From Diabrotica undecimpunctata (lineage: Eukaryota > Arthropoda > Insecta > Coleoptera > Chrysomelidae), in contig NC_092803.1 in NCBI RefSeq assembly GCF_040954645.1, positions 124,639,961 to 124,703,960 of the forward strand: a stretch of DNA of 64,000 nucleotides, written 5' to 3'. Below the pieces are notes generated by a model. It was not told the DNA's origin, did not search any database, and worked only from the letters and a program-made list of their open reading frames with translations. This document shows positions 33,060-44,039 of this stretch, piece after piece. Every line of letters starts with the position of its first letter. The stretch's first letter is position 1. Made by a program: the position numbers and the translations under genes.

Positions 33060-33129
33060 CTTTTAAGGGTTTTTATAAAATAAAATATACCCACATACAA
33101 AGACTAACCTCTTTTATTTTGACTTTTGG

Positions 33130-33168
33130 TCGAGCTTTCGGAATTCTTTTATTCCTTCTTCAAGACAC
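33130..33168 (-). ncRNA. Hammerhead-like motif, C3 changed (PLE-2)
   Basis: Minus strand: GUGUC, UUGAAGA, unpaired A, helix II GGAAU/AUUCC, GAA, AGCU, C, GAC. Only C3 differs from the consensus core, compared with two changes in PLE-1. Confidence 0.58.
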
Positions 33169-33555
33169 TGTAATTAGAAGAATGTGTAAATATTTACAAC
33201 ATACCACAAATTGTCATTGCAACTTACTAGTCGTTGAGATTATTTGTGTAAAGCTATGACACTCAACATTAAAAACACACATATAAAATATAACATGTAA
33301 AATAATGGACAAAATACATTTTAAAATTTAGTTGGAAAGTTAAAATTTTGTTAGTGACATCTTTTAATGGTGTGTTTTTACTGATCCATAAAGAACAGAA
33401 AAAAAAAACAAAAATAGTATGATTAAAAAGTAATTAGGAATTCTTGCTATTATATTAATGGAAGTAGTATATTAAACCTGTCTTGATAGTATGCAACATG
33501 TTTTGTATGCAGGTGTATTATGGTGTTTATAATTATGTAAAAGTAAATCTTTATT

Positions 33556-33960
33556 TTATTTTTGATGTTTTGTCAGTAAGTAACAATAAATGTTGCTTAA
33601 TTTATCTATGTCTGACTGTTTATTTATACAAGACGTATTAGATTTTATGAAACACATTTCCAAGAAAACACGTTTTGAATGGTTTTTTTCCTTTGCCAAA
33701 ATACAGGAATCTTCAAAATTAAATTCATGTTTTAAAGTTAATACATGTTCTGTGAGCGCACATGCGTTTATCTTTTTGGTTTTTATGTCGCTGCGATGTG
33801 ATATTACTCTATTGTGAAAATTACGAGATGATTCTCCGATATACAGGTTTTTATAATTTGCACACGGTATAGAATAAACAACATTCGATGACTCCTGTAT
33901 TGTGAAAGGATCCTTTGTCTTTGTGTACAACTTTGATAGCGTTTTCACATCGAGTACGGT
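33556..33960 (-). pseudogene. PLE-2 GIY-YIG endonuclease domain
   Basis: Open frame, minus strand: KTLSKLYTKTKDPFTIQE, NVVYSIPCANYKNLYIGES with the GIY-YIG-type YSIPC/YIG pair, RNFHNRVISHRSDIK (Arg, His), HEFNFEDSCILAKEKNHS with a glutamate, KRVFLEM and SDIDKLSNIYCYLL. All recognisable nuclease residues are present. The frame continues upstream to 34047 but that part no longer resembles PLE-1, so I end the domain at the similarity break. Confidence 0.85.
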
Positions 33961-34084
33961 ATAAAAATCGGCACTTTCACAGACATATCTTTTAAATGTG
34001 CAAGATTGGCCACATATAACAAACAAAGGCAGCGTCAAAGTGTTCAAAAAAAAAGAAAACTCAGTTTAAAAGCATTACCTACCG

Positions 34085-36010
34085 AAGAACTATTAAAAAT
34101 TAATATGCATTAATATGCAAATGAATATGTTATTTGGGAGGATGCTAAATTAATTTCCTTTGAAAAAGATCCTACTGCATAGCAGGCTGAGGCTAGTTTC
34201 TTACTTAACAAATCGATATGAAGGTTGCTGTCCATAAGAATACCAAGAAATTTTACAGAATCAACAGTACTGATCTGGATGTTATTAAGCAAGGGTTGAA
34301 GAGCTACTTTATAGGATAATGCTACTGTCTTATTGACGTTAAAAGAAGAGTAAATTATTGTCGGACCAGATATTTATTTTAAGTTAATCAAAAGGCATAA
34401 TTGCATAAAGAGTTGCAATATAAGAGTTCTTCCAGAAGCAAAAATGAAAATATTTTCATTGACTTTTAAGTTAGTGATGTCATTTATAAAGATAATGAAA
34501 AGTAGAGGACCCAATACTGAGCCTTGTAGTACTCCACATATAATGCTTTTGTGACTAGAGGCAATATAATTTGCTCGAACTAGTTGTTTCCTATTCCTCA
34601 AGTAAGATTGGAACCAATTTAAAGAAATACCTCAAATTCCGTAGAAATTTAGTTTTCTTTATCAAAATTTCGTAATTTACACAATCAAAAGCTTTGGCAT
34701 AATTACAAAAACAGTGGCAGTAGAAAGATTATGGATAAATGCTTGATAGACCTTATGTAGTAGAGAAAAAATAGCATCACTGGTACATTTATTAGATAAA
34801 AAGCTGAACTAAATTTGTGATTAAATTTTGGTTTTAACGTGAAAGGACATAAGTCGGGCTTTTATGAATCTTTCAATAATTTTGGATAGGACCGGTAGTA
34901 AGGCAATAGATCTATAGTGCAGACATTCGATTTTTCACCCCCCCCCCCTCCTAAAAAGAGGAATAATAATGAATAATGGATGTCTTTAGGCAATCTGAAA
35001 TATACCTTTTTAAAATAATCATTAATTGGTGAGACCAGGACTTCCAACACATTTTTTGGAAGATATAAGAAATTTTTTATGGATAGTTTATCAGTACTAC
35101 AGGAATATTTGCTTCTCGATACGATTGTTTGTATTTATTCCGATTGTTTCCATCGATTGTTTCCATCCATCGATTGTTTGTATTTATTCCGATTTATCAA
35201 CTGGTCTTATAAAGAATAAATTTAAGGCTTTTTTGACTTGGGGAGATAGGAAATAGGATCTTGTTGTCGCAAAATAGTTGATGTTATATTTTTACTCGTA
35301 TTAATAAAGTATTCATTAAAATTATCAGGGTTTGAAAAAGAAAATGTTTAAGCTGTCTTAGTTTTATTACGAAGATCGTTTATTATGGACCAAGTTTCTT
35401 TTGCAACATCTTTAGAGCTTCACAGACGATTTTGATAGTACATTTGTTTAGCTGTTTTAAAGTTTTACATAGGTTCCTCTGTATTTGGTAGATAGTGGAC
35501 GTAAATTCTTGGCTTATATGCGTATATCTTTGGTAGTCCAGAGTTTGTGATGTTTTGACTTAATTGTAGTTAAAAAAAAATGCCTTCTTGAAAATACAGA
35601 CAAGCCTATCTAAAAAATCACTTAAATTAGTGTCCACGACCACAGAGAAAAAGTGCCACCCAGACGTTAAGTACAAAGTTTGGAATTTACGAAAGTTCTG
35701 AGAGGAAAAAATCCTACCTAAACGTTGGGTTTTCGAGGATTGTTTGTTGAGAGTGCTAAACTTGGTATATACTGCTTCATGATCAGATAACTCTGCATTA
35801 ATAATTGTTGAGAGTACATTAAGGGGTGAGAAATCTGAAACAGTATAATCAATTATGGTAGATGTTGTTTTAGTAATTCTTGTAGGAGAATTAACGTGCA
35901 TTGTGAAACCATAGGATTCGAATATATTGACCAAGTATACTTGGGTAGCACAAGCAATAGCGTAATTAATATTCAAGTCATAGAATTTTTCTGCTTTTAT
36001 TGGGCCGGTT
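34085..36010 (-). pseudogene. Degraded LINE (Jockey/CR1 group), endonuclease and RT
   Basis: Minus strand, in order: 35976-35560 encodes the end of an endonuclease domain (VNSPTRITKTTSTIIDYTVS, later AELSDHEAVYTKF with the SDH motif). 34601-34374 encodes KQLVRANYIAS, IICGVLQGSVLGPLLFIIFI and ND; the expected FADDTT is decayed to FASGRT. 34292-34110 encodes VKFLGILMDSNLHIDLLSK. A GVPQGSVLGPLLF..FINDI box and PTRIT...STIID are usual in CR1/L2/Jockey-type LINEs; I cannot choose between them. Many lesions. Confidence 0.78.
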
Positions 36011-36827
36011 GCCTAACAAATTTAGCAGGATCTGAAAAAAAATTCAGTAGAGTTCTAGTACGCGTAATAAGAAAATAATAAACTAAATTGTTACTAAAAT
36101 CTTGAAGGCCGTGTAATTATCGAGTATCTTATATTAGCTTATATTTAATAATATTAAAATATCAATTGGTTTTTTACGCCAATCCCACTAAGCGAGATTT
36201 TCAGATGTTTTATCAATATGATATTAAAACAAAATTTTAAAAACCAACGGATGCTTCTCAGCTGCACCTGTTCCCCGACACGTACGTGATAAACAACCTC
36301 GGGAAAAATAAACAAACTTTTTTACGTCGAGTGCAATTGCATTTTCCATGCTATATATTTTATTTCATAAACCGTCTCCAGAGGCAGTATATCATTTAAG
36401 CTCATACAATTCGCTGATGATATACAGCCGTGTCTCTAGCAGTTAAGGATCAGCCGCGCCGCTGCTAATATTTCATAGTCTTAACAATAACCAAATTTCC
36501 AGAAGGTTATTGTGCAAGTTCAGACTGATGATGTTTAACAAAATTACTTAGTATTATATTGGATTCAATGCGCGTTTGGGAAGTTTCTGGCTCTATTTCA
36601 AGAATAAACAATATGACCCTGAATTGTATTTACCTGAATTGAAATCACAGGAATACAGTTAATTCTAGTTTCTAAATATAATACATAATAAATATAAGAC
36701 AATTAACTTTAAAATCTACTTCTTGTTTAAATATATTTTAATATATACGTGAATCAAACTTATATGTAAATGAGATGTGAATTAGTATTTTCTAGAAAAG
36801 TAGTAAATTTTCGGAGAACCTAATTAT
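36011..36827. other. No recognised feature
   Basis: AT-rich sequence without supported elements. Confidence 0.4.
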
Positions 36828-36880
36828 TAACCCGGAAACAGTCGCGCTCTTTTCTGACACACGATCGGTCGCGTGTTAGT
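36828..36880. other. Possible isolated piggyBac-type terminus
   Basis: TTAACCCGGAAACAGTCGCG starts at about 36828, followed by a near-palindrome ACACGATCGGTCGCGTGT. TTAACCC plus a subterminal inverted repeat is the pattern of both piggyBac ends in this window. No opposite end or transposase was found, so this is tentative. Confidence 0.25.
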
Positions 36881-37097
36881 GTATATATACCAATGTGAAT
36901 TTAAACTTGTTCATTGACAGCATAATGTACGTTGTTGTGGACGTATACTCCTTCGTGAACCTGTCTATCGGGCAATACTGACATCGAGATAGAGAAGGCT
37001 GATTTATTTGCAGAATGGTGAGCTTTTTTCGTATATGTAACAATAAAACACTAAAAACTTTGTTTTCAAAAATTTCCACAAGATCTAACATAAAATC

Positions 37098-37140
37098 TGA
37101 ACACTAGAACTGTTTCGGATGATTACCTTTCTCAAGTGAT
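37098..37140 (-). ncRNA. Hammerhead-like motif, degenerate (PLE relic)
   Basis: Minus strand: UUGAGAA, AGGU...AUCC-type helix II, GAAAC. C3 and G8 are both changed. It follows directly the 3' end of a PLE nuclease relic, its expected position. Confidence 0.42.
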
Positions 37141-37430
37141 CTATTTTTTGCATAGGTTTACAGTTTATAGTCTTTAATGAAATAGGTTGAGGAGGGGAGA
37201 ACTGTTTGTCTCAAGTTGGTCATTCAGAATCATATTTGTGTTTTTTAATTTGTTAATTTCCATAGATTCAAACAAGGATAAATCAAGGCCTTTATTTTGA
37301 ATATAAAGAATTTGAAATTCGTCATTAAAAGAATGATTATTATCTAGAAGGTGAAGTGCATATGTAGAATCGTATGTATAATTGATATAATTCCCTTTAA
37401 GATATCAAAAGACTCCGAGACAAGTCTGCG
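37140..37430 (-). pseudogene. Penelope-like element, GIY-YIG C-terminal relic
   Basis: Minus strand: SFDILKGNYINYTYDSTYAL, HLLDNNHSFNDEFQILYIQ, KGLDLSLFESMEINKLKNT and NMILNDQLETNSSPLLN before the stop. HLL..NH, then KG..L...E..EI.K, then LN.Q is the standard PLE nuclease tail. It represents a further PLE family distinct from those at 13, 31 and 53 kb. Confidence 0.78.
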
Positions 37431-37711
37431 ATATACTTTCTTCTTTGCATAAAAATTTGTACTTTTTATAAATAATTTGCAAGTTTTGTAGCTTTATTTA
37501 ATATTAAACAAAATAATTACTATTTTAATAGGAATAAGCTACAATTGAAGTTTAAAATAAGTTTATTGACGGTTCAATTTCCACTTCGGAAATCCTTCTC
37601 ATTTACATTAATGTAAACAATAAACTTAGGTAAAACTTCAATTGTGATTTATTAAATACAATGTGAGGCATTTAAAATATGCTTATAAAACGCTGTATTT
37701 ACACTCTCACA

Positions 37712-39129
37712 TAACAAACCTTAGACCATTAAAACTTATAGACACGCCTTGTACCGAATCGTTGAAGCAAACACCTTCTGCGCAAGTGACGTCACAATAA
37801 AACAGCAATATTTTGTAAAATATATGGACGATAAATCATTTAGCAAAGGAATTAATAAATATTTTTGAATTAAAGTAATTTTGTAAAAATAAATGTTTAA
37901 TTTGAAAGTGTACATACCTCTTCTTGTTTGATAATGAAAAATAAATTTAAAGGATAGAAATTTTACTTGTGGATGGAAGTTTTATTTTAGGGGAAAAAAC
38001 TATATATATAAATCTATTTATTGACCACAAAATAAAATAGATTTGTTAACCTAAGTCTATTGACATTATTATTGAAGTTCTTACCTTTATTGCAATAATG
38101 AAAATAAATTGTCTTTATTAGATTTTTATATTATTTCTTTAAGATGTTCTAGTAAAAATTTTAAGGTATTAACTTTTTTAACAAGCCTTCTAGTTTGTTG
38201 TTGCAACATTTTGATTTGTTTGTTTTTCTTTTGAAATAATTTATTTACTACCACTTTATATTCCTGATCTCTGTTAAACGATTCTTGTTCAATATAGTCA
38301 CGATGATGATGTCTTCGCTTTTTCAATGAAGGTTTTTTCTAAGGTAGTTTCGTCTAGAATTTCTACTGGAGTCTTCATGGTAGTAGACTCACTCGTTGTT
38401 ATATTTATATTTTAACTTTTAGAGCCTGTTGTTTTGTCTGAGACAGTTTCTTTTTTTACTGAAAATTTTGTAGTTTTAACTTGCTTAATTAAAAGGTTTG
38501 GAAAATCGAAAATGCTGGGTGCAGCATCTTTTTTGAGTTATTTTTTGAACTCCATCTGCTAGTAATAAACGAATACGCCGTGAAATGCTTGAAGCAAATT
38601 TTAGAACTATTTGATGGTTTAAAATTTTCACGGCGCATCGCTATAATCCATTTTTTTTTGCAATGATGAATCTTTAGGAAATCTAAAACAATTTATTTAC
38701 TTTATCCTTCAGTTTTCAACGTAATTATAAAATAAAAATTATATAAGACTCTCATATGTGTATCTATTTTAACCACTTTGGGTGCTAAATTTCTGGTAGT
38801 TCTGGTGATTCCAAGTTTAATTAATGAATTTTTTTCACCCATTAAATGATATATCTGTCCTCTTATTGTGTCGTTGCGTACAATTAAATGCACTGAAAGA
38901 TAATGTGATAACTTAAAAAAAATGTATTGAAAAAGTTTTAAATTGGAACATAACAATTATAAAAAAGTTTGCAAATACATACCTATAAGCACTTCTAGTT
39001 TCTAACGTTTTCTGTCATAAACTGACGTCACGCATAGTTGCGCAAAGCAATTTATGTTTGATTCACTCTTCGAAACGGGGGTATAGCATATGGCGTATCT
39101 ATAAGCTTTAATGGTCTAAGTAACAAACG
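37712..39129 (-). mobile_element. P-like THAP transposon (8-bp duplication)
   Basis: TAACAAAC is duplicated at 37712-37719 and 39122-39129; 8 bp is the P-element rule. The ends are inverted repeats beginning CTTAGACCATTAAA, similar over about 29 bases (left ...ACTTATAGACACGCC, right ...GCTTATAGATACGCC). Subterminal matches include TGACGTCA near both ends. The 1402-bp interior carries a decayed THAP-domain gene on the minus strand but no transposase catalytic domain. The target is identified: foldback copy 2, with the uninterrupted site seen in copy 1 near 27.75 kb. Confidence 0.85.
38120..38700 (-). pseudogene. THAP-domain DNA-binding protein, decayed
   Basis: Minus strand: FRFPKDSSL, then after a one-base shift in an A run KKWIIAMRRENFKPS, SSKICFKHFTAY, later DAAPSIFDFPNLL and LQQQTRRLVKKVNTLKFLLE. 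These are THAP landmarks in order: F.FP, the invariant Trp, C..H-F, the A(V/A)PxIF box, and the following leucine coiled coil. The first exon with the N-terminal CxxC is not visible; TTGTTTTAG before the FP motif looks like a splice acceptor, so an intron may precede it. A few stops interrupt the linker. Confidence 0.8.
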
Positions 39130-40048
39130 ATCTAAAACGTTTAAACCTTTTTAAATTTTACGTTTTCTGCCACAACTTACAATTGAACTTTCGTGTCATG
39201 GGTTTTAAAGAATAATCTCTATTAATAAAAATTTTACTTCGAATGGTCAATGAAAGTGATTAGTTTTATTGATCTCGCAAGAATCGTAAAAAATTGAAAA
39301 CGTCGCGCCACGCTCGTTTATTTAACACCTTTATTAAAACTGAGTTTATTCTCGGCAAAATACGGAAACTGCATACAAAAGCAGCACTCTTTACTTATAA
39401 AACGGATCTTGGTTTTTGTTGATAGGACATTTTGGATCAAAATATATCGAATTTTTATTGAACAGTGATTTCGCGCGTGTAACTGATATTTAAAAGTGAC
39501 CGTCGCTTTAAGCGTTGTTTCTGAGAGAAAAGTTTATTCTACACAAAAATACTAATAAACATTTTTATTTAATATTAACGGACCCGACAGACTTCGTTCT
39601 GTCAAATAGATTTGGAATATGGCAGTCTATTTCTTTAATTCTCCTGAACAGAACTTCACCATGATCTTAGAGCGGTGTGTAAGGGTTAGTTCGGGTGACC
39701 TAGGTATCTTCGCTTCCAGAACTTTGGCCACCCTTTTGGACCCACTAAAAACTCGGACTGGGATATCTGCCAGAGGGCTTCAAACTAAGAGGGGAACTTG
39801 AGGTTCAAACCTGATTGAAAAATAATCTAAAGGGATAGTGGCAACCTAAAGGCGACAAATATTTATAAAGTGGGTGCTTCAATGACAAAACATAGAGATA
39901 ATTAATTATTTATTATTATTATTATTAACATAGGGTTAATAACCGATGTAATTAAGAATAATGAAGTAAGACGTATATAAGTATTTTCAGTAATCGCTTT
40001 ATTGTAAATCAAGCGAATCATAATTATTAATAAAAATCTGTTTTAATT

Positions 40049-40366
40049 TTATTGTAGTGCTTTATGATATACAATGTTTTTTGTTTGATTACCTGGTGAA
40101 TATACAAACAAATCTGATGGTTTTACAACACTGAAACAGGCAACATACAATAATTGACCATGTGAGAAACATGGATTTTCTAGATTAATATCACAAACAC
40201 CTAATGATTGCCGCTGAGACTTATTTATGGTCATAGCAAAAGCAAGCCGCACTGGAAACTGTAGTCGTTTAAATTCAAATGGTACATCAGTCGGAATCAT
40301 TGGGATGCGTGGTATCAAAACGTCTTCTTCTTTATACTTTCCTTTCAGTATAGTCGCTTCTATCAC
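40049..40366 (-). pseudogene. Helitron helicase C-terminus, left arm
   Basis: Minus strand: IPRIPMIPTDVPFEFKRLQF, PVRLAFAMTINKSQRQSLGV, CDINLENPCFSHGQLLYVAC, then KPSDLFVYSPGNQTKNIVYH and a stop. This is the last part of the Pif1-like helicase of Helitrons; the AFAMTINKSQ(G)Q motif is helicase motif V/VI region. Q(R)Q shows Gly to Arg in KSQGQ. The N-terminal Rep and helicase motifs I-IV are absent. Confidence 0.85.
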
Positions 40367-40419
40367 GTTGTTCTGCTTATAAAATCATTGCACGACCAAA
40401 TGGGTTATGATTGCTCCGT

Positions 40420-40511
40420 AGATCTTACCTGTTCCCGTGTTGGAAAACCATCAGATTTGTTTGTATATTCACCAGGTAATCAAACAAAAAGCATTGTATA
40501 TCATAAGGTAG
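40420..40511 (+). pseudogene. Helitron helicase C-terminus, right arm
   Basis: Plus strand: CSRVGKPSDLFVYSPGNQTK then SIVYHKVV and stop. Same terminal residues as the left arm, in opposite orientation. Only about 28 codons survive. Confidence 0.75.
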
Positions 40512-41479
40512 TATAATAAAAATAAAACAGATTTTTGTTAATAATTATGATTCACTTGATTTACAATAAAGCGATTACTGAAAATACTTATATACGTTTT
40601 ATTTCATTATTCTTTATTACATCGGTTATTAACCCTATGTTAATAATAATAATAAATAATTAATTGTCTCTATGTTTTGTCATTGAAGCACCCACTTTAT
40701 AAGTATTTGTTACCTTTAGGTTCCCACTATCCCTTTTTTAGATTATTTTTCAATCAGATTTGAACCTTAAGTTCCCCTCTTAGTTTAAAGCCCTCTGGCA
40801 GACATCCCAGTCGGGGTTTTTAGTGGGTCCAAAAGAGTGGCCAAAATTCGTGGAAGCGAAGATACTTAGGTCACCCGAGCTGACCCTCACACACGCCCTA
40901 TCATGATGGTGATGGTTCTGTTCAGGAGAATTAAAGAAATAAACTGCCACATTCCAAATCTATTTGACAGAACGAAGTCTGTCGGGTCCGCTAGTAATTT
41001 AATAGAAACTTTATTGAATAGCAATAAAGTTCAAATTGACTCTTAATTTAGTTAGAAAATATTTGCATGGGAAAAAGAAAAGGGCTGTTTTAGGGTTTTC
41101 CCGGAAATTATTCGAATTTTTCTTGCCGTAATAACCATCCTTAGACTTCAAGGAACATTTAAAAAAAAGAATTGTTAAGATTGGTCCTTGCGTTGTTGAG
41201 TTATGCGCTTACCAACACATTTTGCGATTCATTTTTATATTATAGATTATTTCAGCCACATTTTTTATTTAAAACAACTTTTTTTTCTGCGGCGTACAGA
41301 TTCTAGTTAAATTGATTTTTTCCGTTTTTACCTCCTAACCGCTGGTTTTGGGGGGAATCCCCGGGGTAAAAGTGGTAAAATTGTTTGCATCTTTTTTGGG
41401 GTCCCAAAATTAATTTTCTTGGTAAAATTCAGCTTGTTAGTATAATTTTTAGGGGTTAACTATCTGATTATAAAGCTGC

Positions 41480-42190
41480 AATAAAGTTTTTAATATTATA
41501 TTCGTATCAATAATTTTGTAAAAAATATAACAAAATTTAACTAGTTTTTTTTTACATTAATTGTAATAAATAGATAAATTTGTTACGTATATTTGTTGTT
41601 TCTATAAATTTTTATAAATTTCTATTAGAAATAGAAATATATCTGACAACACACGTATAGTGCAGAAATCATTAAATAAAACACTGTAATTATAGTATTC
41701 TAAATTTACATCGGTCGCAGCTGCCAACCCTTAAATTATCCCCGCTAGAAACGAACCAACTTTTCTGAAAGAAATCCGTTTCCTCTGACATTTAAACACT
41801 TTCAAAAGGACGTGACGCCTTTTCAACTAACCCACTCAGGTACTCAACTGATAATCACAGCAAACTTTTCGTTGCTACTCGTTTTGTTTTTCTTTGAACT
41901 TTTCGGGTTGCTTCAAAGTAACGACATCAACATACAAGACTTTGATACATCCCTTTTTATATAAAAACGCTTTAAATTAAACTTTTCTACCTGGAAAAAT
42001 ATGGTGAGCAGTTCTGTCTTTCACAATACAATAAAATTTTAATATAATCTTTTATTTATGTGCGAACATCATCTTGATGTCGTATTACCGGTAGTTGTCA
42101 TATGCGTTATTAATAACAAGTGTTTTAAAATTATGAATTTTAAAAACTAAAATACAAATTAGTATATTAAAGTATAAGTAGATACTAAGG
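41480..42190. other. No recognised gene
   Basis: AT-rich with a moderately GC-rich block near 41710-41850. No supported frames. Confidence 0.4.
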
Positions 42191-42191
42191 T

Positions 42192-42228
42192 CTTTAAAAC
42201 ACGACGGCGCAGTCGGAGTGTTTTAAAG
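42192..42228. repeat. 11-bp hairpin
   Basis: CTTTAAAACAC and its exact complement GTGTTTTAAAG enclose a 15-base GC-rich loop. It lies about 235 bases upstream of the recombinase relic. Confidence 0.6.
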
Positions 42229-42439
42229 GACAGTTATCCATGAATACTTTACGCCATTTTTTTATTGGTACACGTTCAAATCATGTAGTTTTACTCCAAA
42301 AAATTGAAATAATAGCTAGGAATGTAAAATGGTTGAATTTATGATGTACATCATTCTACCTTTCGTTAAATCTGTCACATTAGATTAATTGTAATTACTG
42401 GTCGAATATTGCTTAAAATGAGTTCTAACATAGTAGAGC

Positions 42440-43138
42440 AGAAACGCGGTTAGTAACAAATAAAGAAAGACCCTTATAAAAAAGAATACAACAAATTTAT
42501 TACATGGATGGAAGAGCAAAAGGTAACAGCTACAAATGAACGAGTTGTGCTTGCTTGCCTTCAGAAAATGTCGGAACAGTACGTGGGCTACCCATTCGAA
42601 CTTGCAAAGTATGTTGAGAATAAACAAAGGGATCGATTTAAAATGATTTGTGAAAGTGCATGCATTCAAGAAGGTAATTAGCAAGAATGACGTGGCCAAG
42701 TAGGCGTATGTATTCAAGAAAGATGATTTGCGGAAGTTTTCACAGATGCTCCGGACATTACGTATTTATTTTTGAAGGTAGTAGCCATTTGCGGTATCTT
42801 TTACTTTTGCAGAAGATGTGAATTGTGCGATTTACGCTTACATGACATCAAGGAAGAAGGAAGCGTATTGCTTATTAGTATCCGATAATCTAAGACTGCG
42901 AAGGCTCGATGTGTTACAGTTGCTGATAGCTATGCAATTAATTATGTGCGTTTGGTGAAAAAGTATTTATTATTGCGTCCCAAAAATGTAAATTCAGATC
43001 GACTTTTCTTACGGTAGTAGGTATTAATACATTTAGATCATGTTCCTTGCAAATTTGCACGTTATCGAAAACTAGACGATCCTGAAAAATACACATGACG
43101 AACTACAATTATGGCGAACAGTGGCATGACAATAGATT
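42440..43138 (+). pseudogene. Crypton-type tyrosine recombinase relic
   Basis: Plus strand, in order: PYKKEYNKFITWMEEQKVTA and NERVVLACLQKMSEQY (N-terminal core-binding part); TDAPDITYLFLKVVAICGIF then CRRCELCDLRLHDIKEEGS, holding the first catalytic arginine; VTVADSYAINYVRLVKKYLL then RPKNVNSDRLFL; KLDDPEKYT, then RTTIMANSGMTI matching the H-x-x-R region. The final catalytic tyrosine segment is missing where similarity stops at about 43138. Several stops and shifts. The A-P-D...K-V-V-A-I-x-G-I...C-R-R-x-E-L block is a signature of Crypton-like recombinase proteins in insects. It could also derive from a domesticated host relative. Confidence 0.7.
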
Positions 43139-43181
43139 AAATCCAACGACACGTGTTACAAACGGGCTATATCACAATTAC

Positions 43182-43226
43182 ATTACAGAACGTTTTCGGA
43201 ATGTAAAATTCCATCATCAGTGTAAC
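43182..43226 (-). ncRNA. Hammerhead motif, intact core, isolated
   Basis: Minus strand: GUUACA, CUGAUGA, unpaired U, helix II GGAAU/AUUCC, GAA, AACGUU, C, UGUAAU. Helix I (UUACA/UGUAA) is perfect, the core is intact, helix III is self-complementary. No PLE coding sequence adjoins it, but the layout matches the PLE-3 motifs. Confidence 0.7.
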
Positions 43227-43569
43227 GAAGTATACATGCTATGCTATAAAAAAAATATTTATATATTTGTTTACACTGGTTCATTTTAAAGTTTTCTACT
43301 TTTTTAAATACACATTAAATGTCGGTATTGCTATTAAAAATGTGACTATTACAACAATTTTTATATTTTCAGCTAACAAAACAAAATAATTTGTTAAATA
43401 CTCACCATGATCACCAACATACCAAAAACACTCATGGTGCTCAGTAAGTCAATTTTTCGTTGTAAATAGCAATTAAAAATCCTAAATAACTTACTACAGA
43501 AAACATGTGTATTTATTATTAAATTGTATAAATGTAGAAATAGTCCATGCGTTATACCGATTAACATAA

Positions 43570-43875
43570 ATTATAGACCAGGGCGGATCTGTGGAAAAAC
43601 GACTACATTTCGATATGAGAGGTGGCATTCGGATTGTTGCTGCTAAAATTGTGTGATAGTTTTAGTAAGAATAATTTACCTATCCTCTCTCTCGAAGAGG
43701 TCGAGAATATTAATAAAATATTTAAAAAGTACTTAAAAACATCAACTTCTTTCTACTTTTCTTGCTTATAACTTTAAAACATTTCATTTTGGAGCAAAGT
43801 CTTAATGAAATAAAATAGAGGAGGAAACAAGTATTTTAATATTTAATATATTTCAAACACTTGGATTGCAATTGA
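43570..43875 (-). repeat. Interspersed repeat R1, copy 2 (inverted)
   Basis: Begins with ACCAGGGCGGATCTG, the complement of the R1 terminus at 30.12 kb, and later shares CATTTTGGAGCAAAG and GAGGAAACAAGTATT with copy 1. Middle part diverged. Confidence 0.62.
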
Positions 43876-44039
43876 AACTTCATAATTCGTCTAGAAAATC
43901 TGTATAATATAAAGGTAGTCGATAGTTGCCTAATATTGGATACTGCGTTATCTTAAAACCTATTAACAGTTTTTTGTAATTAAATGCATAAAACTAAAGG
44001 TTTCTAACATAAAATGGTTCTGTGTAAAAAATATAGTTC

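Larger units (their letters stand above)
31022..33114 (+). mobile_element. Penelope-like element 3 inside PLE-2 (13-bp duplication)
   Basis: TATTTTGACTTTT flanks it at 31009-31021 and 33115-33127. Inverted repeats of about 185 bp (31078-31265 and 32935-33117) carry one hammerhead motif each. The interior has the last part of a PLE gene (31285-31530) and about 1.4 kb of pyrimidine-rich noncoding sequence. It belongs to a different PLE family from PLE-1/2. Only the 3' end of the element was copied, giving a 2.1-kb truncated insertion with an inverted terminal duplicate. Confidence 0.85.
30905..33960 (-). mobile_element. Penelope-like element 2, 5'-truncated, interrupted
   Basis: The 3' sequence (30905-31021 and 33115-33555, minus strand) matches the terminal sequences of PLE-1 (AACTCAGTTTATCAGG near its end, the hammerhead-like block, GTGTCATAG). 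It is followed upstream by the GIY-YIG coding end. PLE-3 is inserted at 31022-33114. Similarity to PLE-1 stops near 33960, so the RT region is missing. Confidence 0.85.
39576..40994. mobile_element. Two Helitron 3' ends joined head-to-head
   Basis: Right half (about 40420-40994, plus): helicase tail, 3' sequence, hairpin GACAGAACGAAGTCTGTC (40966-40983), GGGTCCG and terminal CTAG followed by T, the Helitron 3' end. Left half (about 40410 down to 39580, minus): longer helicase tail and the same 3' sequence with the same hairpin (39586-39603), but CTAG is replaced by TTAA. Arms differ by about 10%. They meet near 40385-40430. No Rep domain or 5' end is present. Confidence 0.8.
37655..41460. repeat. 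Foldback repeat, copy 2, split by two insertions
   Basis: Parts of the 27.4-kb repeat reappear at 37655-37719, 39122-39575 and about 41255-41460, in the same order as in copy 1. A P-like element separates the first two parts and a Helitron pair the last two, with some extra sequence at 41000-41250. The left arm is truncated at about 37655. Confidence 0.72.

Noticed and set aside
33960..34047. N-terminal extension of the PLE-2 open frame as part of the nuclease protein
   Set aside because: It has no counterpart in PLE-1, where the frame upstream is the RT thumb; similarity ends near 33960.
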